DNA from: Clostridiales bacterium Firm_07
GTDB taxonomy: Bacteria; Bacillota; Clostridia; Oscillospirales; CAG-272
Direction of reading: 5' to 3'
Assembly (NCBI GenBank): GCA_001604005.1
Contig: LVAM01000019.1
Coordinates: 62,001 to 126,000 of the forward strand
Length of the DNA stretch: 64,000 nucleotides
The first letter of the stretch is position 1. The number at the start of each line of letters is the position of its first letter. This document shows positions 1 to 9,486 of this stretch, in pieces. Below the pieces are notes generated by a model. That model was given only the letters and a program-made list of their open reading frames with translations. It made no database searches and was not told the origin of the DNA. A program made the position numbers and the translations under genes.

Positions 1-570
1 GCGCTGGCACACCCGACTTGGAAAATGGGCGCCAAGATCACGGTGGATTCCGCCACGCTGATGAACAAAGGCTTTGAGGTGATCGAGGCGGCGCATCTTT
101 TTCGCGTACCCGCCGACAAGATCGAGGTCGTGGTGCACCGCGAGAGTATAATCCATTCTATGGTGGAATATATTGATAACAGCGTGATTGCCGAACTCTC
201 TGTCCCGGATATGCGGCTTTGCGTGCAATACGCGCTCACCGCGCCCGCGCGCATGGATGCCGTTATTCCGGAATTGTCGCTTACAAAGGTGGGAAAACTC
301 ACGTTTCTCCCGCCTGACGAAGAAACCTTTCCGCTTCTTCCGGCGGCGCGCGCCGCGCTTGCGGCGGGCGGCGGCGTCCCCGCCGTTCTCAACGCCGCAA
401 ACGAAGTGGCGGTGGCGGCGTTCCTTGCGGGTAAGATCTCTCTGCCGCGCCTTTTTGACACTGTGCTCGGCGTGATCGCGGATATGCCGCACGCGAAAGA
501 CGCGCACACGCTGGACGAGATCTTAACGACGGATCGAGAGGCGCGTGAGCACGCCGAAACACGCTTATAA
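1..570 (+). CDS. dxr: 1-deoxy-D-xylulose 5-phosphate reductoisomerase, C-terminal part (5' end outside window)
   Basis: Second enzyme of the MEP isoprenoid pathway: NADPH-dependent rearrangement and reduction of DXP to MEP in the cytoplasm. The frame is open from base 1, so only about the last half (189 residues) of a protein usually near 380 is present. It begins in the conserved [20 protein letters not shown] block, followed by NKGFEVIEA and the HSMVEY segment that line the metal and substrate site. The stop is followed after a few bases by the ribosome binding site of rseP, and ispG of the same pathway is two genes on, so this looks like one operon. Identification is secure; the start cannot be seen. 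Confidence 0.97.
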   Translation, partial: ALAHPTWKMGAKITVDSATLMNKGFEVIEAAHLFRVPADKIEVVVHRESIIHSMVEYIDNSVIAELSVPDMRLCVQYALTAPARMDAVIPELSLTKVGKLTFLPPDEETFPLLPAARAALAAGGGVPAVLNAANEVAVAAFLAGKISLPRLFDTVLGVIADMPHAKDAHTLDEILTTDREAREHAETRL

Positions 571-579
571 GGAGAAGTT

Positions 580-1614
580 ATGACTTTTCTCTATATTTTA
601 CTGGCAATTTTTTCTTTCGGGCTTTTGGTCGTCATCCACGAACTCGGACATTTTCTGATGGCGCGCCTTTTCGGCGTGGGCATCCACGAGTTTTCGGTAG
701 GTATGGGACCGAAGATCCTGTCGAAAAAATCTTCTAAAACCGGTACGGATTATTCTCTGCGCGCTTTTCCCATCGGCGGGTACGTCAGTATGGTGGGGGA
801 AGACGAGGAGAGCGACGCGCCGGACGCCTTCGGCGCCAAGAAAGTGTGGCAGAGGATCCTCATCGTCGTGGCAGGACCCGTGATGAACGTGTTGCTCGGC
901 TTTTTGCTGATGCTGATCCTCGTTCTCTCCACAAAGCAACTTGCCTCCACCACCGTGGCGGAGTTTCGCGAGGGGGCGACAAGTTCCTCTTATGGCTTGG
1001 AAATTGGTGACAGAGTCCTTCGCGTCAACGGCGTGCGTGTGCACACGGGCAACGAACTGGTATATGAAATTATGAACAAAGGCTACGCGCCGGTGGATCT
1101 TTTGGTGGAGCGCGACGGTGAAAAAGTCCTCGTCGAGGGCGTGGTTTTTCCCGGACTCAGTGAGCAGGGCATTGCTTTCGGGCAACCCGATTTTCGCGTT
1201 TACGCCGAGTCGCGCACGTTCGGTCATTTGTTGTCGCATACCTATTTTCGGTCGGTTTCGACCGTCAAGATGATCTATGACCAACTCTTTGACCTCTTGC
1301 GCGGGCGCTTTGGACTTAACGCCGTTTCGGGACCGATCGGCATTACCGAGGAGATGGGCAACGCCGCGCGGAGCGGTTTCCCCAACTTTCTCTATCTTTT
1401 AACCGTCATCACCGTAAACCTCGGCGTCTTCAATCTCTTGCCGTTGCCGGCACTGGACGGCGGAAGACTCTTTTTCCTCATTTTTGAAGCGGTCGCGCGG
1501 CGTCCGATCAATCGCAAAGTGGAAGGATATATCCACCTTGCCGGTCTTGCGCTTTTGATGCTCTTGATGATCGTCGTCGCCTGTAAAGACGTAGTGGGGT
1601 TGATCCGAAAATGA
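580..1614 (+). CDS. rseP: RseP/YluC-type site-2 membrane metalloprotease
   Basis: Intramembrane zinc protease that cleaves membrane-spanning substrates such as anti-sigma factors. The zinc motif HELGH lies at residues 20-24 in the first membrane helix. A PDZ domain follows the second helix (around residues 110-205, with GDRVLRVNGV), and the second catalytic motif NLLPLPALDGG is near residue 290 in a late helix. Its 344 residues are normal for the family. A GGAG site precedes the ATG by about 8 bases. The stop overlaps the ispG start (ATGA), indicating coupled translation. Which protein it cleaves here cannot be told from the sequence; in this position in Firmicutes it is the usual neighbour of dxr. 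Confidence 0.96.
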   Translation: MTFLYILLAIFSFGLLVVIHELGHFLMARLFGVGIHEFSVGMGPKILSKKSSKTGTDYSLRAFPIGGYVSMVGEDEESDAPDAFGAKKVWQRILIVVAGPVMNVLLGFLLMLILVLSTKQLASTTVAEFREGATSSSYGLEIGDRVLRVNGVRVHTGNELVYEIMNKGYAPVDLLVERDGEKVLVEGVVFPGLSEQGIAFGQPDFRVYAESRTFGHLLSHTYFRSVSTVKMIYDQLFDLLRGRFGLNAVSGPIGITEEMGNAARSGFPNFLYLLTVITVNLGVFNLLPLPALDGGRLFFLIFEAVARRPINRKVEGYIHLAGLALLMLLMIVVACKDVVGLIRK

Positions 1615-2696
1615 ACTATAACGAAATACGCCGCCGTACCCGCGCGGTGCGGCTGGGGAACAAAACCATCGGCGGTGACGCGCCGATCCTCGTGCAGTCG
1701 ATGACCAACACCGACACGCACGACATTGCCGCCACGCTCGCGCAAGTGCGATCGCTTGCGGCGGCGGGATGCGACGTCGTCCGCTTGACCGCGCCCGACA
1801 CCGACGCCGCCAAAACCTTTTATGCGCTCAAAGAAGCGGGCGTCACCGTTCCGCTTGTCGCGGACATACATTTTGACTACCGCGTGGCGATCGAGTGCGC
1901 CGAGAGCGGCGCGGACAAGATCCGCATCAATCCAGGAAATATAGGAGATAAAGAGCGCGTGCGCGCCGTCGTCTCGGCGTGCCGCGCGCGGAACATTCCC
2001 ATTCGTATCGGCGTCAACGGCGGATCTCTTGAAAAGCACATTTTGGAAAAGCACGGAAAACCCGACGCCGCGGCGCTTGTCGAGAGCGCGCTCTACCACG
2101 CGAAATTGCTTGAAGAATTTGATTTTGACGATATCGTGCTGTCGGTCAAATCCTCGGACGTCGGCACGATGATCGCGGCAAACCGTGCGCTTGCCAAGTC
2201 CACGCCGTATCCTTTGCACCTCGGCGTTACGGAAGCGGGCGGCGCCGCGATGGGTACGGTGAAAAGCGCCATCGGCATCGGCGCGCTCCTTGCGGAGGGC
2301 ATCGGGGATACCATTCGCGTATCGCTGACCGCCGATCCCGTTGAGGAGATCGGCGCGGCGCGGCGCATTCTCTCGGCGCTTGCGATAGAAGGACAAAGCG
2401 GGCTGCGCGTTGTCAGTTGCCCCACTTGCGGACGCACGAAAATCGACTTGATTCGCCTTTCGGAGCAGTTTGAAGTCGCCGCGCGCCGCGAAGGGCTTTG
2501 GGATTTTCCGGTTTCGGTCGCGCTGATGGGGTGCGCCGTAAACGGCCCGGGCGAGGCACGTGAGGCCGATATCGGTATTTGCGGCGGAGAGGGCGAAGGA
2601 TTGCTTATCAAAAAGGGGCAGATCGTCGGCAAAGTACCGCAGGAAAAAATTGTGGAGACGCTCATCTCGGAACTCAAACAAATGCAAAAAACATAA
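1611..2696 (+). CDS. ispG: 4-hydroxy-3-methylbut-2-enyl diphosphate synthase (IspG/GcpE)
   Basis: Iron-sulfur enzyme of the MEP pathway converting MEcPP to HMBPP. It is 361 residues long, the bacterial single-barrel form. The N-terminal TIM-barrel half carries PILVQSMTNTDT and VADIHFDYR. The C-terminal half carries the 4Fe-4S ligands in SCPTCGR (about residues 269-273) and MGCAVNGPGEARE (about residue 308). Its start codon overlaps the rseP stop by four bases, and polC follows 20 bases after its stop. With dxr two genes upstream, the operon holds two MEP-pathway steps flanking a membrane protease, a common Firmicutes arrangement. Confidence 0.97.
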   Translation: MNYNEIRRRTRAVRLGNKTIGGDAPILVQSMTNTDTHDIAATLAQVRSLAAAGCDVVRLTAPDTDAAKTFYALKEAGVTVPLVADIHFDYRVAIECAESGADKIRINPGNIGDKERVRAVVSACRARNIPIRIGVNGGSLEKHILEKHGKPDAAALVESALYHAKLLEEFDFDDIVLSVKSSDVGTMIAANRALAKSTPYPLHLGVTEAGGAAMGTVKSAIGIGALLAEGIGDTIRVSLTADPVEEIGAARRILSALAIEGQSGLRVVSCPTCGRTKIDLIRLSEQFEVAARREGLWDFPVSVALMGCAVNGPGEAREADIGICGGEGEGLLIKKGQIVGKVPQEKIVETLISELKQMQKT

Positions 2697-2716
2697 AAAA
2701 TCGGAAAGAGTAAACT

Positions 2717-5700
2717 ATGGCGAAAACACTGTTGGAGCTTCTTGAAAAATACAAACCGAACGCCGCGCACCGGCTCTATTTGGAGGGCGCGACGGACATA
2801 CAAAAAAGGGTGGATACGGAGCGGCGCATATTGGAGATCAGCGCCGCTTTTCCGACTTTGATCCCCAAAGCCGAGCTTTATGCGATGGAATCGGAGATCG
2901 AAGAGGCGTACCGCATTTCGCGTATGCGCATTTTGCCACGCTATCCGGCGTCTCTTTTTGATGAACAGTATATTCCCGAACTGATCGCCGAAACCGAGCG
3001 CGTAGGCGTTGTCGCGCGCGGCTTTTTCAGTTTTTACCACGCGCACCTTGAAGACGATACCGTTGTGGTGGAACTTCCTTATACCGAGCAAAATATGCGC
3101 TTGATGCAGGAGGGCAAGACCGCCGAGGTGATGGAGGGCATCATCCGCAGTGAATTCGGCATCACGCGAAAAGTGAAACTGGTCCATTCCGCGGCGCTCG
3201 AAAAAGATTATTCTTTCGACGTCATCGAGCGGGAACTTTCGGAATGGGATGAAAAATTGCGGCAGAGCAGCGCGGCGTACGAAGCGGCGAAGATCGTCGA
3301 TCAAGAAAAAACCGCGAAAAAAGCGGAAAAAAGTTCGGAAACCGATTTTCCGCGCGTTACCACGCTTTTTCCCAACGTGCGGGACGCCGAAATACGCGGA
3401 AACACCTTGTCCGTGGGCTTTTACCACTTTCATATCGCAAATCCGCAACCCTTGCTCGGAGAATCCTTTGATATCAAGGCGACACCGCTTGCGCAAACCG
3501 ACCGACAAACGCGCGGACTCGTTGTGGTGGGCGAAATATTCGGCTATGTTTCGGAGCTCAACCGAAACGGCGACAAATACAACGTTTCGTTTTGTATCAC
3601 CGACGGGCAGAGTTCGCTTGCCGTCAAAAAGCCCGCTCTTTCTCCCGATGACGCCGCCGCGCTCGGCGCGGTGCTCAAAGACGGCGTTTCGGTGGCAATG
3701 CGCGGGTATACCAAGCACGACGCCAAAAAAGACGGCGAAGACGTCGACGTGACGTTTTACCCGTCGGATATTTTGCTTGTCAAGCGTTTACAGCGTGAGG
3801 ATAACGCGCCCAAAAAGCGCGTGGAATTGCATCTTCATACAACGATGTCCAGTATGGACGCGTTGATCCCGCCCGAAGTGGCGGTGGAGACCGCCAACCG
3901 TTGGGGACACGCCGCCGTTGCCATTACCGACCACGGAAACGTGCAGGGCTATCAGGAGGCGATGCTGGCGGCGGAAAAGCTCGGACAAAAAGTGATCTGG
4001 GGCATCGAGGCGTATTTTGTCAATGACCGCGCGGGCGCGTTGTACGGCGAATATAACGGCTCTTTTGACGACGAATTCGTCGTGTTTGATTTGGAGACGA
4101 CCGGTCTTTCTCCCACCACCTGCGAGATCATTGAGATCGGCGCGGTTTTGGTGAAGAACGGAGAGATCCTTAGGCGATACGATACGTTTGTGAAACCCAC
4201 AAAGCCCATTTCCGAGGAGATCACGGCGCTCACTTCGATCACCAACGAAACGGTGCGGGACGCGCGTTCCATCGAGGAAGTGCTGCCGGAGTTTCTCGCT
4301 TTTGCGGGGAACAGGCTGCTGATCGCGCACAACGCCGAGTTTGACGTCGGTTTTGTGCGTGAGGCGGCAAAGCGGCAAGAGATACCCTTTGATCCCGCGT
4401 ATTTGGATACGGTCGCGCTTTCCCGTCACATCAACCCCGATCTTAAATCGCACAAACTGGATCATTTGGCAGAGTATTTCGGGCTTGGGGATTTTCATCA
4501 TCACCGCGCGTCGGACGACGCCGAAATGTTGGCGCTCATCTATTTCCGTATGCAGGAAAAGATGCAAAAGAGTGAGATCCACAACTTTACCGAATTGCGC
4601 GGCGAAATGAGCGAAGGCGCGGACGTTTTGCGTCTGCCGACCTATCATCAGATCATTTTGGTCAAAAACCAAACGGGGCTGAAAAATCTCTACAAACTCG
4701 TTTCTTTCAGTTATTTGCAGTATTTTCGCAAAGTGCCGCGCATTCCGCGCACTTTGCTTGAAAAATATCGTGAAGGGCTGATCCTCGGCTCGGCTTGCGG
4801 ATCGGGCGAACTGATGCGCGCGATCCTCGAAAACAAATCCGAGCGTGAGATCGAGGAGATTGCGAAGTTTTACGATTATTTGGAGATCCAACCCGTATCC
4901 AACAATCGTTTTCTGATCGAAGAGGGCAGGATTGCGGACGACGAAGGACTGCGTGATCTCAATCGCCGCGTGGTGGCGCTCGGAGAAAAATTGGGCATAC
5001 CGGTCGCGGCGACCTGCGACGCGCATTTTCTCAACGACGAAGACGAGATCTTCCGTCGGGTGCTTGTCAGCGTCAAGTTTAAAAACGAAGACCGCGATAT
5101 GCACATTTATTACCGTACCACCGACGAGATGTTGCGTGAGTTTGCCTATCTCGGGGAAGAAAAAGCCTTCGAAGTGGTGGTGACGAATACCAACGCCATC
5201 GCCGATATGGTGGAAGCGGGCATCAGACCCTTTCCGAAAGGCACCTTTACACCGTATATCGACGGCGCGGAAGAAGATCTTACACGCATTTGCTACGAAC
5301 GCGCACACGCGCTTTACGGCGACCCGCTACCGCAACTGATCGAAGAGCGTCTGGCGACGGAACTGAACTCCATCATCAAGAACGGTTTTGCCGTTCTCTA
5401 CATCATTGCGCAGAAACTGGTCAGTTACAGCGAAAGTCAAGGGTATCTCGTCGGTTCGCGCGGCTCCGTCGGCTCTTCTTTCGTCGCGTCGATGGCGGGC
5501 ATCTCGGAGGTCAATCCGCTCCCACCCCACTCGCATTGCCCGAAGTGTCTTTATACCGAGTTTTGCGAAGATCCGAATATCGGTTCGGGTTTTGATCTGC
5601 CCGACAAGCCCTGTCCCCGTTGCGGCACGAAAATGCTGAACGACGGGCATAATATCCCGTTTGCCACTTTTCTCGGCTTCAAAGGCGATAAATCCCCTGA

Positions 5701-7117
5701 TATCGACCTCAACTTTTCGGGCGACGTGCAGGGAAAAGTACATAAATACACGGAGGAACTTTTCGGTGCGGAAAACGTGTTTCGCGCCGGTACCATCGGC
5801 GGCGTGGCGGACAAGACCGCTTTCGGTTTCGTGCTGAAATATCTTGAAGAAAAGAAACTTTCGCTTCCGCGCGCCGAAATGAATCGGCTTGCCGCGCGCT
5901 GTGTCGGCGTCAAACGCTCAACCGGTCAGCACCCGGGCGGCATCGTGGTGGTGCCCAAAGACAAAGAGATTTATGATTTCTGTCCCGTACAGCACCCCGC
6001 GGACGATCCCAACTCCGATATCGTCACCACGCACTTCACCTTTGAATATTTGCACGACACGCTTCTCAAACTTGATGAGCTCGGGCACGATATTCCGACC
6101 AAATACAAGTGGTTGGAGCGCTTTACCGACACCAGCGTGATGGACGTTCCGATGAACGACAAAGAAGTGTACGAACTCTTTTTGTCGACACGTCCGCTCG
6201 GCGTCGCACCCGCGGCGATCGACGCGCAGCTCGGCACCTTCGGTCTGCCGGAGTTCGGCACGCGGTTCGTAATGAAGATGGTGGAGGAAGCAAAGCCGCA
6301 ATCTTTTGCCGACCTGCTCCAAATCTCCGGACTTTCGCACGGCACCGACGTGTGGAACAACAACGCGCAAAATCTGATCCACGACGGCATTTGCACCATT
6401 TCCAACGTGATCGGATGCCGCGACAACATTATGAACGACTTGATCCGCTACGGGCTCGACCCGCAGCAAGCCTTCTTCATTATGGAGTCGGTGCGTAAAG
6501 GAAAGGGGCTCAAACCAGACTGGATCGCGGATATGAAGGCGCACGACGTGCCGGAGTGGTATATTGACTCTTGTAAAAAGATCAAATATATGTTCCCAAA
6601 AGCGCACGCCGCCGCCTACGTGATGTCCGCCATTCGTCTCGGGTGGTACAAAGTACACAAGCCGCTTGCCTTTTATGCCGCTATGTTCACGGTCGCGCCG
6701 CTCGGTTTTGACGCGCAGATCGTGATGGGCGGGAAAAACCGCGTGTCGGCGACGATCAAAGACATTGAAAAGCGCGGTAAGGACGCAAGCGCCAAAGAAC
6801 AGGCGTCCGTATCCACTTTGCAACTGATCAACGAGTGTTTGGCGCGCGGTATCGGCTTTTTGCCGGTCGATATCGAAAAATCCGATGCCAAGATCTTTCT
6901 GCCCGAAAACGGGAAAATCCGTATGCCCTTTTCTGCGCTTTCCGGCGTGGGCGAAAACGCCGCCGCAAGCATCATTGCGGCGCGGGAAGAAGAGCCGTTT
7001 TTCTCGGTGGAGGATTTGCAGATCCGCGCGGGACTCAACAAAAGCGTGCTGGAAACTCTGCGCGGAGCAGGGGTATTGAACGGTATTCACGAGACCGATC
7101 AGTTGTCTATGTTTTAA
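2717..7117 (+). CDS. polC: DNA polymerase III alpha subunit, PolC type
   Basis: Replicative DNA polymerase with built-in proofreading, specific to Firmicutes and relatives. The 1466 residues match the family (about 1440). Order of domains: N-terminal region, OB-like segment, first PHP part (VELHLHTTMSSMDA, near residue 370), an inserted DnaQ-like 3'-5' exonuclease beginning FVVFDLETTGLSP near residue 454 with the DxE pair intact, second PHP part, then the polymerase core with GSRGSVGSSF near 913, a four-cysteine zinc-binding insert (CPKC and CPRC, residues 936-975) and the catalytic PDIDLNFSGD near 994. The C-terminus carries helix-hairpin-helix sequence. The ATG follows a purine-rich site (GGAAAGAG). 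A second alpha subunit, dnaE, lies at the other end of the window. Confidence 0.98.
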   Translation: MAKTLLELLEKYKPNAAHRLYLEGATDIQKRVDTERRILEISAAFPTLIPKAELYAMESEIEEAYRISRMRILPRYPASLFDEQYIPELIAETERVGVVARGFFSFYHAHLEDDTVVVELPYTEQNMRLMQEGKTAEVMEGIIRSEFGITRKVKLVHSAALEKDYSFDVIERELSEWDEKLRQSSAAYEAAKIVDQEKTAKKAEKSSETDFPRVTTLFPNVRDAEIRGNTLSVGFYHFHIANPQPLLGESFDIKATPLAQTDRQTRGLVVVGEIFGYVSELNRNGDKYNVSFCITDGQSSLAVKKPALSPDDAAALGAVLKDGVSVAMRGYTKHDAKKDGEDVDVTFYPSDILLVKRLQREDNAPKKRVELHLHTTMSSMDALIPPEVAVETANRWGHAAVAITDHGNVQGYQEAMLAAEKLGQKVIWGIEAYFVNDRAGALYGEYNGSFDDEFVVFDLETTGLSPTTCEIIEIGAVLVKNGEILRRYDTFVKPTKPISEEITALTSITNETVRDARSIEEVLPEFLAFAGNRLLIAHNAEFDVGFVREAAKRQEIPFDPAYLDTVALSRHINPDLKSHKLDHLAEYFGLGDFHHHRASDDAEMLALIYFRMQEKMQKSEIHNFTELRGEMSEGADVLRLPTYHQIILVKNQTGLKNLYKLVSFSYLQYFRKVPRIPRTLLEKYREGLILGSACGSGELMRAILENKSEREIEEIAKFYDYLEIQPVSNNRFLIEEGRIADDEGLRDLNRRVVALGEKLGIPVAATCDAHFLNDEDEIFRRVLVSVKFKNEDRDMHIYYRTTDEMLREFAYLGEEKAFEVVVTNTNAIADMVEAGIRPFPKGTFTPYIDGAEEDLTRICYERAHALYGDPLPQLIEERLATELNSIIKNGFAVLYIIAQKLVSYSESQGYLVGSRGSVGSSFVASMAGISEVNPLPPHSHCPKCLYTEFCEDPNIGSGFDLPDKPCPRCGTKMLNDGHNIPFATFLGFKGDKSPDIDLNFSGDVQGKVHKYTEELFGAENVFRAGTIGGVADKTAFGFVLKYLEEKKLSLPRAEMNRLAARCVGVKRSTGQHPGGIVVVPKDKEIYDFCPVQHPADDPNSDIVTTHFTFEYLHDTLLKLDELGHDIPTKYKWLERFTDTSVMDVPMNDKEVYELFLSTRPLGVAPAAIDAQLGTFGLPEFGTRFVMKMVEEAKPQSFADLLQISGLSHGTDVWNNNAQNLIHDGICTISNVIGCRDNIMNDLIRYGLDPQQAFFIMESVRKGKGLKPDWIADMKAHDVPEWYIDSCKKIKYMFPKAHAAAYVMSAIRLGWYKVHKPLAFYAAMFTVAPLGFDAQIVMGGKNRVSATIKDIEKRGKDASAKEQASVSTLQLINECLARGIGFLPVDIEKSDAKIFLPENGKIRMPFSALSGVGENAAASIIAAREEEPFFSVEDLQIRAGLNKSVLETLRGAGVLNGIHETDQLSMF

Positions 7118-7127
7118 GGAGAGCGGA

Positions 7128-7853
7128 ATGGAACTGCACCGATACGACGCCTTACCTTCCACAAACGCCGCCGCGCGCGCGGCGGCATACTCCTTAGCGC
7201 CGGAATTTTATACCGTTGCGGCAAACACGCAGAGCGCGGGGCGCGGAAGGCTGACGCGAAGGTTTTTTTCACCGCGCGGCGGCACATATTTCAGCGTGGT
7301 GCTCCGCCCCGCGTTTTCGCCCGCGCTTTATGGCGCGCTGACGCCTTTTGCCGCGCTTTCGGTTGTGCGCGCCCTTGAACAATGCACGGGCGTTTCGACC
7401 GAGATCAAATGGGTGAACGACGTTTTGCTTGACGGGAAAAAACTATGCGGCATCCTGTCGGAAAGCGGCACGGACAAAGAGGGAAGACCTTTCGTGATCG
7501 TGGGGATCGGCATCAACACCTTTTCCGAGCCTTTCCCACCGGAACTCTCCGAGATTGCCGTATCGCTCCCCTATGAGGACAAGGACAAACTCATCGGTGC
7601 GGTTGTGGAAGAACTTTCGCAGTATTCCGTTTCGATTCCTTCCAAAACCTGGCAAGCGGAATATCGAAAACGCGCCTGCTTTTTGGGGTGTTCGGTCCTC
7701 TTGATCGAAAACGGCGAAACCCGGTGCGTTTCGGCTCTCGATATAGACGAGAACGGGGCGCTGATCGTCAAAAACGAGCAGGGAGAAAGAGAAAGCGTCT
7801 GCGGAGGGGAAATTTCTCTTCGATTTGGCACGGCTCCCGAAAAAACGACATAA
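7128..7853 (+). CDS. birA: Biotin--[acetyl-CoA carboxylase] ligase, single-domain
   Basis: Joins biotin, through biotinyl-AMP, to the lysine of biotin carboxyl carrier domains. At 241 residues it lacks the N-terminal winged-helix repressor domain of bifunctional BirA, so it should be a ligase only (class I). Visible motifs are GRGRLTRRFFSPRGGTYFS (adenylate-binding loop), KWVNDVLLDGKKLCGIL (biotin site) and VGIGINTF. The loop reads GRGRLTRRF where many homologues have GRGRxGRxW. A short SH3-like C-terminal domain follows. GGAGAG lies just upstream of the ATG, 10 bases after polC, and a UUCG-capped terminator follows the stop, so it closes the dxr-rseP-ispG-polC run. Confidence 0.93.
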   Translation: MELHRYDALPSTNAAARAAAYSLAPEFYTVAANTQSAGRGRLTRRFFSPRGGTYFSVVLRPAFSPALYGALTPFAALSVVRALEQCTGVSTEIKWVNDVLLDGKKLCGILSESGTDKEGRPFVIVGIGINTFSEPFPPELSEIAVSLPYEDKDKLIGAVVEELSQYSVSIPSKTWQAEYRKRACFLGCSVLLIENGETRCVSALDIDENGALIVKNEQGERESVCGGEISLRFGTAPEKTT

Positions 7854-7866
7854 TATGGGAATAGAA

Positions 7867-7890
7867 GAAAAACCGCTTCGGCGGTTTTTC
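7867..7890 (+). terminator. Rho-independent terminator after birA
   Basis: A 10-bp perfect stem (GAAAAACCGC/GCGGTTTTTC) is closed by a TTCG tetraloop, with the T-run forming the 3' arm. It lies 13 bases after the birA stop and only 22 bases before the dpaA start, leaving almost no room for a separate dpaA promoter downstream of it. Confidence 0.85.
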
Positions 7891-7912
7891 TCATATCAGC
7901 AAGGAGAATGCT

Positions 7913-8803
7913 ATGAAAGAACCCATCATCGTCGTTTTCGGGGGCGACAAGCGGCAGATCTCGCTTGTCCGGAAAATGACGGATGTTTTGAAAAAAGTGC
8001 GGGTGTTCGGCATTCCGCGCGAGCTTTTACCGCCCGCCGCGGAGTATTTTGACGATTGGCGCGTCGCCGTGCGCGATTGTGCGGCGGTTGTTTTGCCGCT
8101 TCCCACCTCGCAAGACGGCGTTCGCGTCAATTTGCCGCTTGGAAGCGAAAAAAAGGCGCCGACGCTTGCGGAACTTGTGGATCTGATGCCGCAAGACGCC
8201 GTTCTTGCCGGCGGAAAATGCGGCGCCGAACTTGTGAAAGCGGCAAAAGAACGGGAAATTCGGCTTTTTGATTATTTTTGTTCGGAAGAGCTACAGCAAA
8301 AAAACGCACTGCCCACGGCGGAGGGCGCCTTGGAGATCCTGATGCACGAAACGCCGCGCACGATCAAAGGGCTTCCCGTCGGCGTCACCGGTTACGGTCG
8401 CGTCGCGCGTGCTTTGGTGCGCGTGTTGCTTGCGCTGGGCGCGGACGTCGCGGTTGCGGCGCGGCGCCAAAGCGATCTTGAAAACGCGGCGGCGCTGGGT
8501 TGTCGCACCGTGCGGCTCTCGGAGCCTTTCGATCTTGTGCGGCTCTCCGCGGATCGCGCCGCCGTGGTCAACACCGTTCCGCATTGGATCTTTACCGAGG
8601 AAGTGCTATGCGAAATGCCACGTGATACGCTGATCCTCGATCTCGCTTCCGCACCGGGCGGCGTGGATCCCGCCGCCGCGGCGGCGCAGAGCGTCCGCGT
8701 TATCTGGGCGCTTTCTTTGCCCGGTAAATACGCGCCCGAGAGCGCGGGGGAGATCATAGCGGAAACGCTTCTTTCGTATTTCAAAGAGGTGGGAATATGC
8801 TGA
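7913..8803 (+). CDS. dpaA: Dipicolinate synthase subunit A (SpoVFA/DpaA)
   Basis: With DpaB converts dihydrodipicolinate to dipicolinic acid, the calcium chelator of the spore core; in Bacillus it is made in the mother cell late in sporulation. 296 residues match the family. The N-terminal DpaA domain begins IVVFGGDKRQ. The second half is a Rossmann dehydrogenase-like domain with the dinucleotide loop VGVTGYGRVARALVRVL around residues 146-162. A GGAG site precedes the ATG. The last codons overlap the start of dpaB by seven bases, so the two subunits are translationally coupled, as in other spore formers. The presence of this pair is the strongest evidence that the organism makes true endospores. 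Confidence 0.95.
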   Translation: MKEPIIVVFGGDKRQISLVRKMTDVLKKVRVFGIPRELLPPAAEYFDDWRVAVRDCAAVVLPLPTSQDGVRVNLPLGSEKKAPTLAELVDLMPQDAVLAGGKCGAELVKAAKEREIRLFDYFCSEELQQKNALPTAEGALEILMHETPRTIKGLPVGVTGYGRVARALVRVLLALGADVAVAARRQSDLENAAALGCRTVRLSEPFDLVRLSADRAAVVNTVPHWIFTEEVLCEMPRDTLILDLASAPGGVDPAAAAAQSVRVIWALSLPGKYAPESAGEIIAETLLSYFKEVGIC

Positions 8804-9360
8804 TCGGTTTTGCGCTTTGCGGGTCGTTTTGCACGGTGAAGTACGCGCTTCCCGTTCTCCGTGCTCTCGCGGAGAAAAACGAGGTACAAGGGATCGTCAG
8901 CGAGGCGATCTTTTCCACCGACACGCGTTTTTCTCCGGCGCGCGACGTCGTGGCGCGCGTGCGGGAATTGACGGGGAGAGAAGTGATCCACACGGTTGCC
9001 GCTGCGGAACCGCTGGGACCCGCAACGCCTCTTGACGCGCTTGTCATTTGCCCCTGCACGGGCAATACGCTTGCCAAAATGGCAAACGGCATCACCGACG
9101 GCACGGTGACGATGGCGGCAAAAGCGCATTTGCGCGGCGACAAACCGCTTCTCATCGCGCTTGCCTCCAACGACGCGTTGTCGGCAAACCTCAAAAACAT
9201 CGGGGAGATGCTTACGCGCAAAAACGTCTATTTTGTGCCGATGCGTCAAGACGATCCCGAGAAAAAACCGCACTCGCTCGTCGCGGATTTCTCACTTGTC
9301 CTTCCGTCGCTTGAAAACGCGCTTGCTGGCAAGCAGGATCCATGTATTTTTCGGGGTTGA
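8797..9360 (+). CDS. dpaB: Dipicolinate synthase subunit B (SpoVFB/DpaB)
   Basis: Flavoprotein-family partner of DpaA. It begins with the family fold, GFALCGSFCT, and carries the conserved ICPCTGNTLAKMANGITD segment near residues 86-104. At 187 residues it is close to the roughly 190-200 expected. GAGGTGGGAAT precedes the ATG, and the start lies within the last codons of dpaA. It ends in a short hairpin terminator. Some clostridia lack this operon and use another route to dipicolinate, so its presence here is informative about the lineage. Confidence 0.94.
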   Translation: MLIGFALCGSFCTVKYALPVLRALAEKNEVQGIVSEAIFSTDTRFSPARDVVARVRELTGREVIHTVAAAEPLGPATPLDALVICPCTGNTLAKMANGITDGTVTMAAKAHLRGDKPLLIALASNDALSANLKNIGEMLTRKNVYFVPMRQDDPEKKPHSLVADFSLVLPSLENALAGKQDPCIFRG

Positions 9361-9372
9361 GATCGTAAAAGC

Positions 9373-9397
9373 AAGGGCGGGCAAATGCCCGCCTTTT
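9373..9397 (+). terminator. Terminator after dpaB
   Basis: A 7-bp GC stem, GGCGGGC/GCCCGCC, with an AAAT loop is followed by TTTT. It separates dpaAB from the promoter of the next gene. Confidence 0.7.
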
Positions 9398-9426
9398 GAA
9401 GTTTTCCGCAAATCTTTGCCAAATCT

Positions 9427-9480
9427 CTTTTCAAAAATAAAAAAATATGATATACTGTTAAAGAATATACAAGGGAGGTG
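9427..9480 (+). promoter_or_regulatory. Extended -10 promoter and strong ribosome binding site for the 900-residue surface protein
   Basis: TGATATACT at 9448-9456 is an extended -10 element; the -35 is weak (TTTTCA-like at 9427-9432). AAGGGAGGTG at 9471-9480 is a near-perfect Shine-Dalgarno sequence and sets the GTG start at 9487, eight bases on, in preference to the overlapping GTG at 9478, which lies inside it. Confidence 0.55.
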
Positions 9481-9486
9481 TGCAAA

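Noticed and set aside
1392-2687. Long minus-strand open frame of 431 codons opposite ispG
   Set aside because: It lies wholly antisense to a conserved gene, has a low-complexity Arg/His/Phe-rich translation and no ribosome binding site. The same holds for the frames opposite polC, polA, secA (641 codons) and radA.
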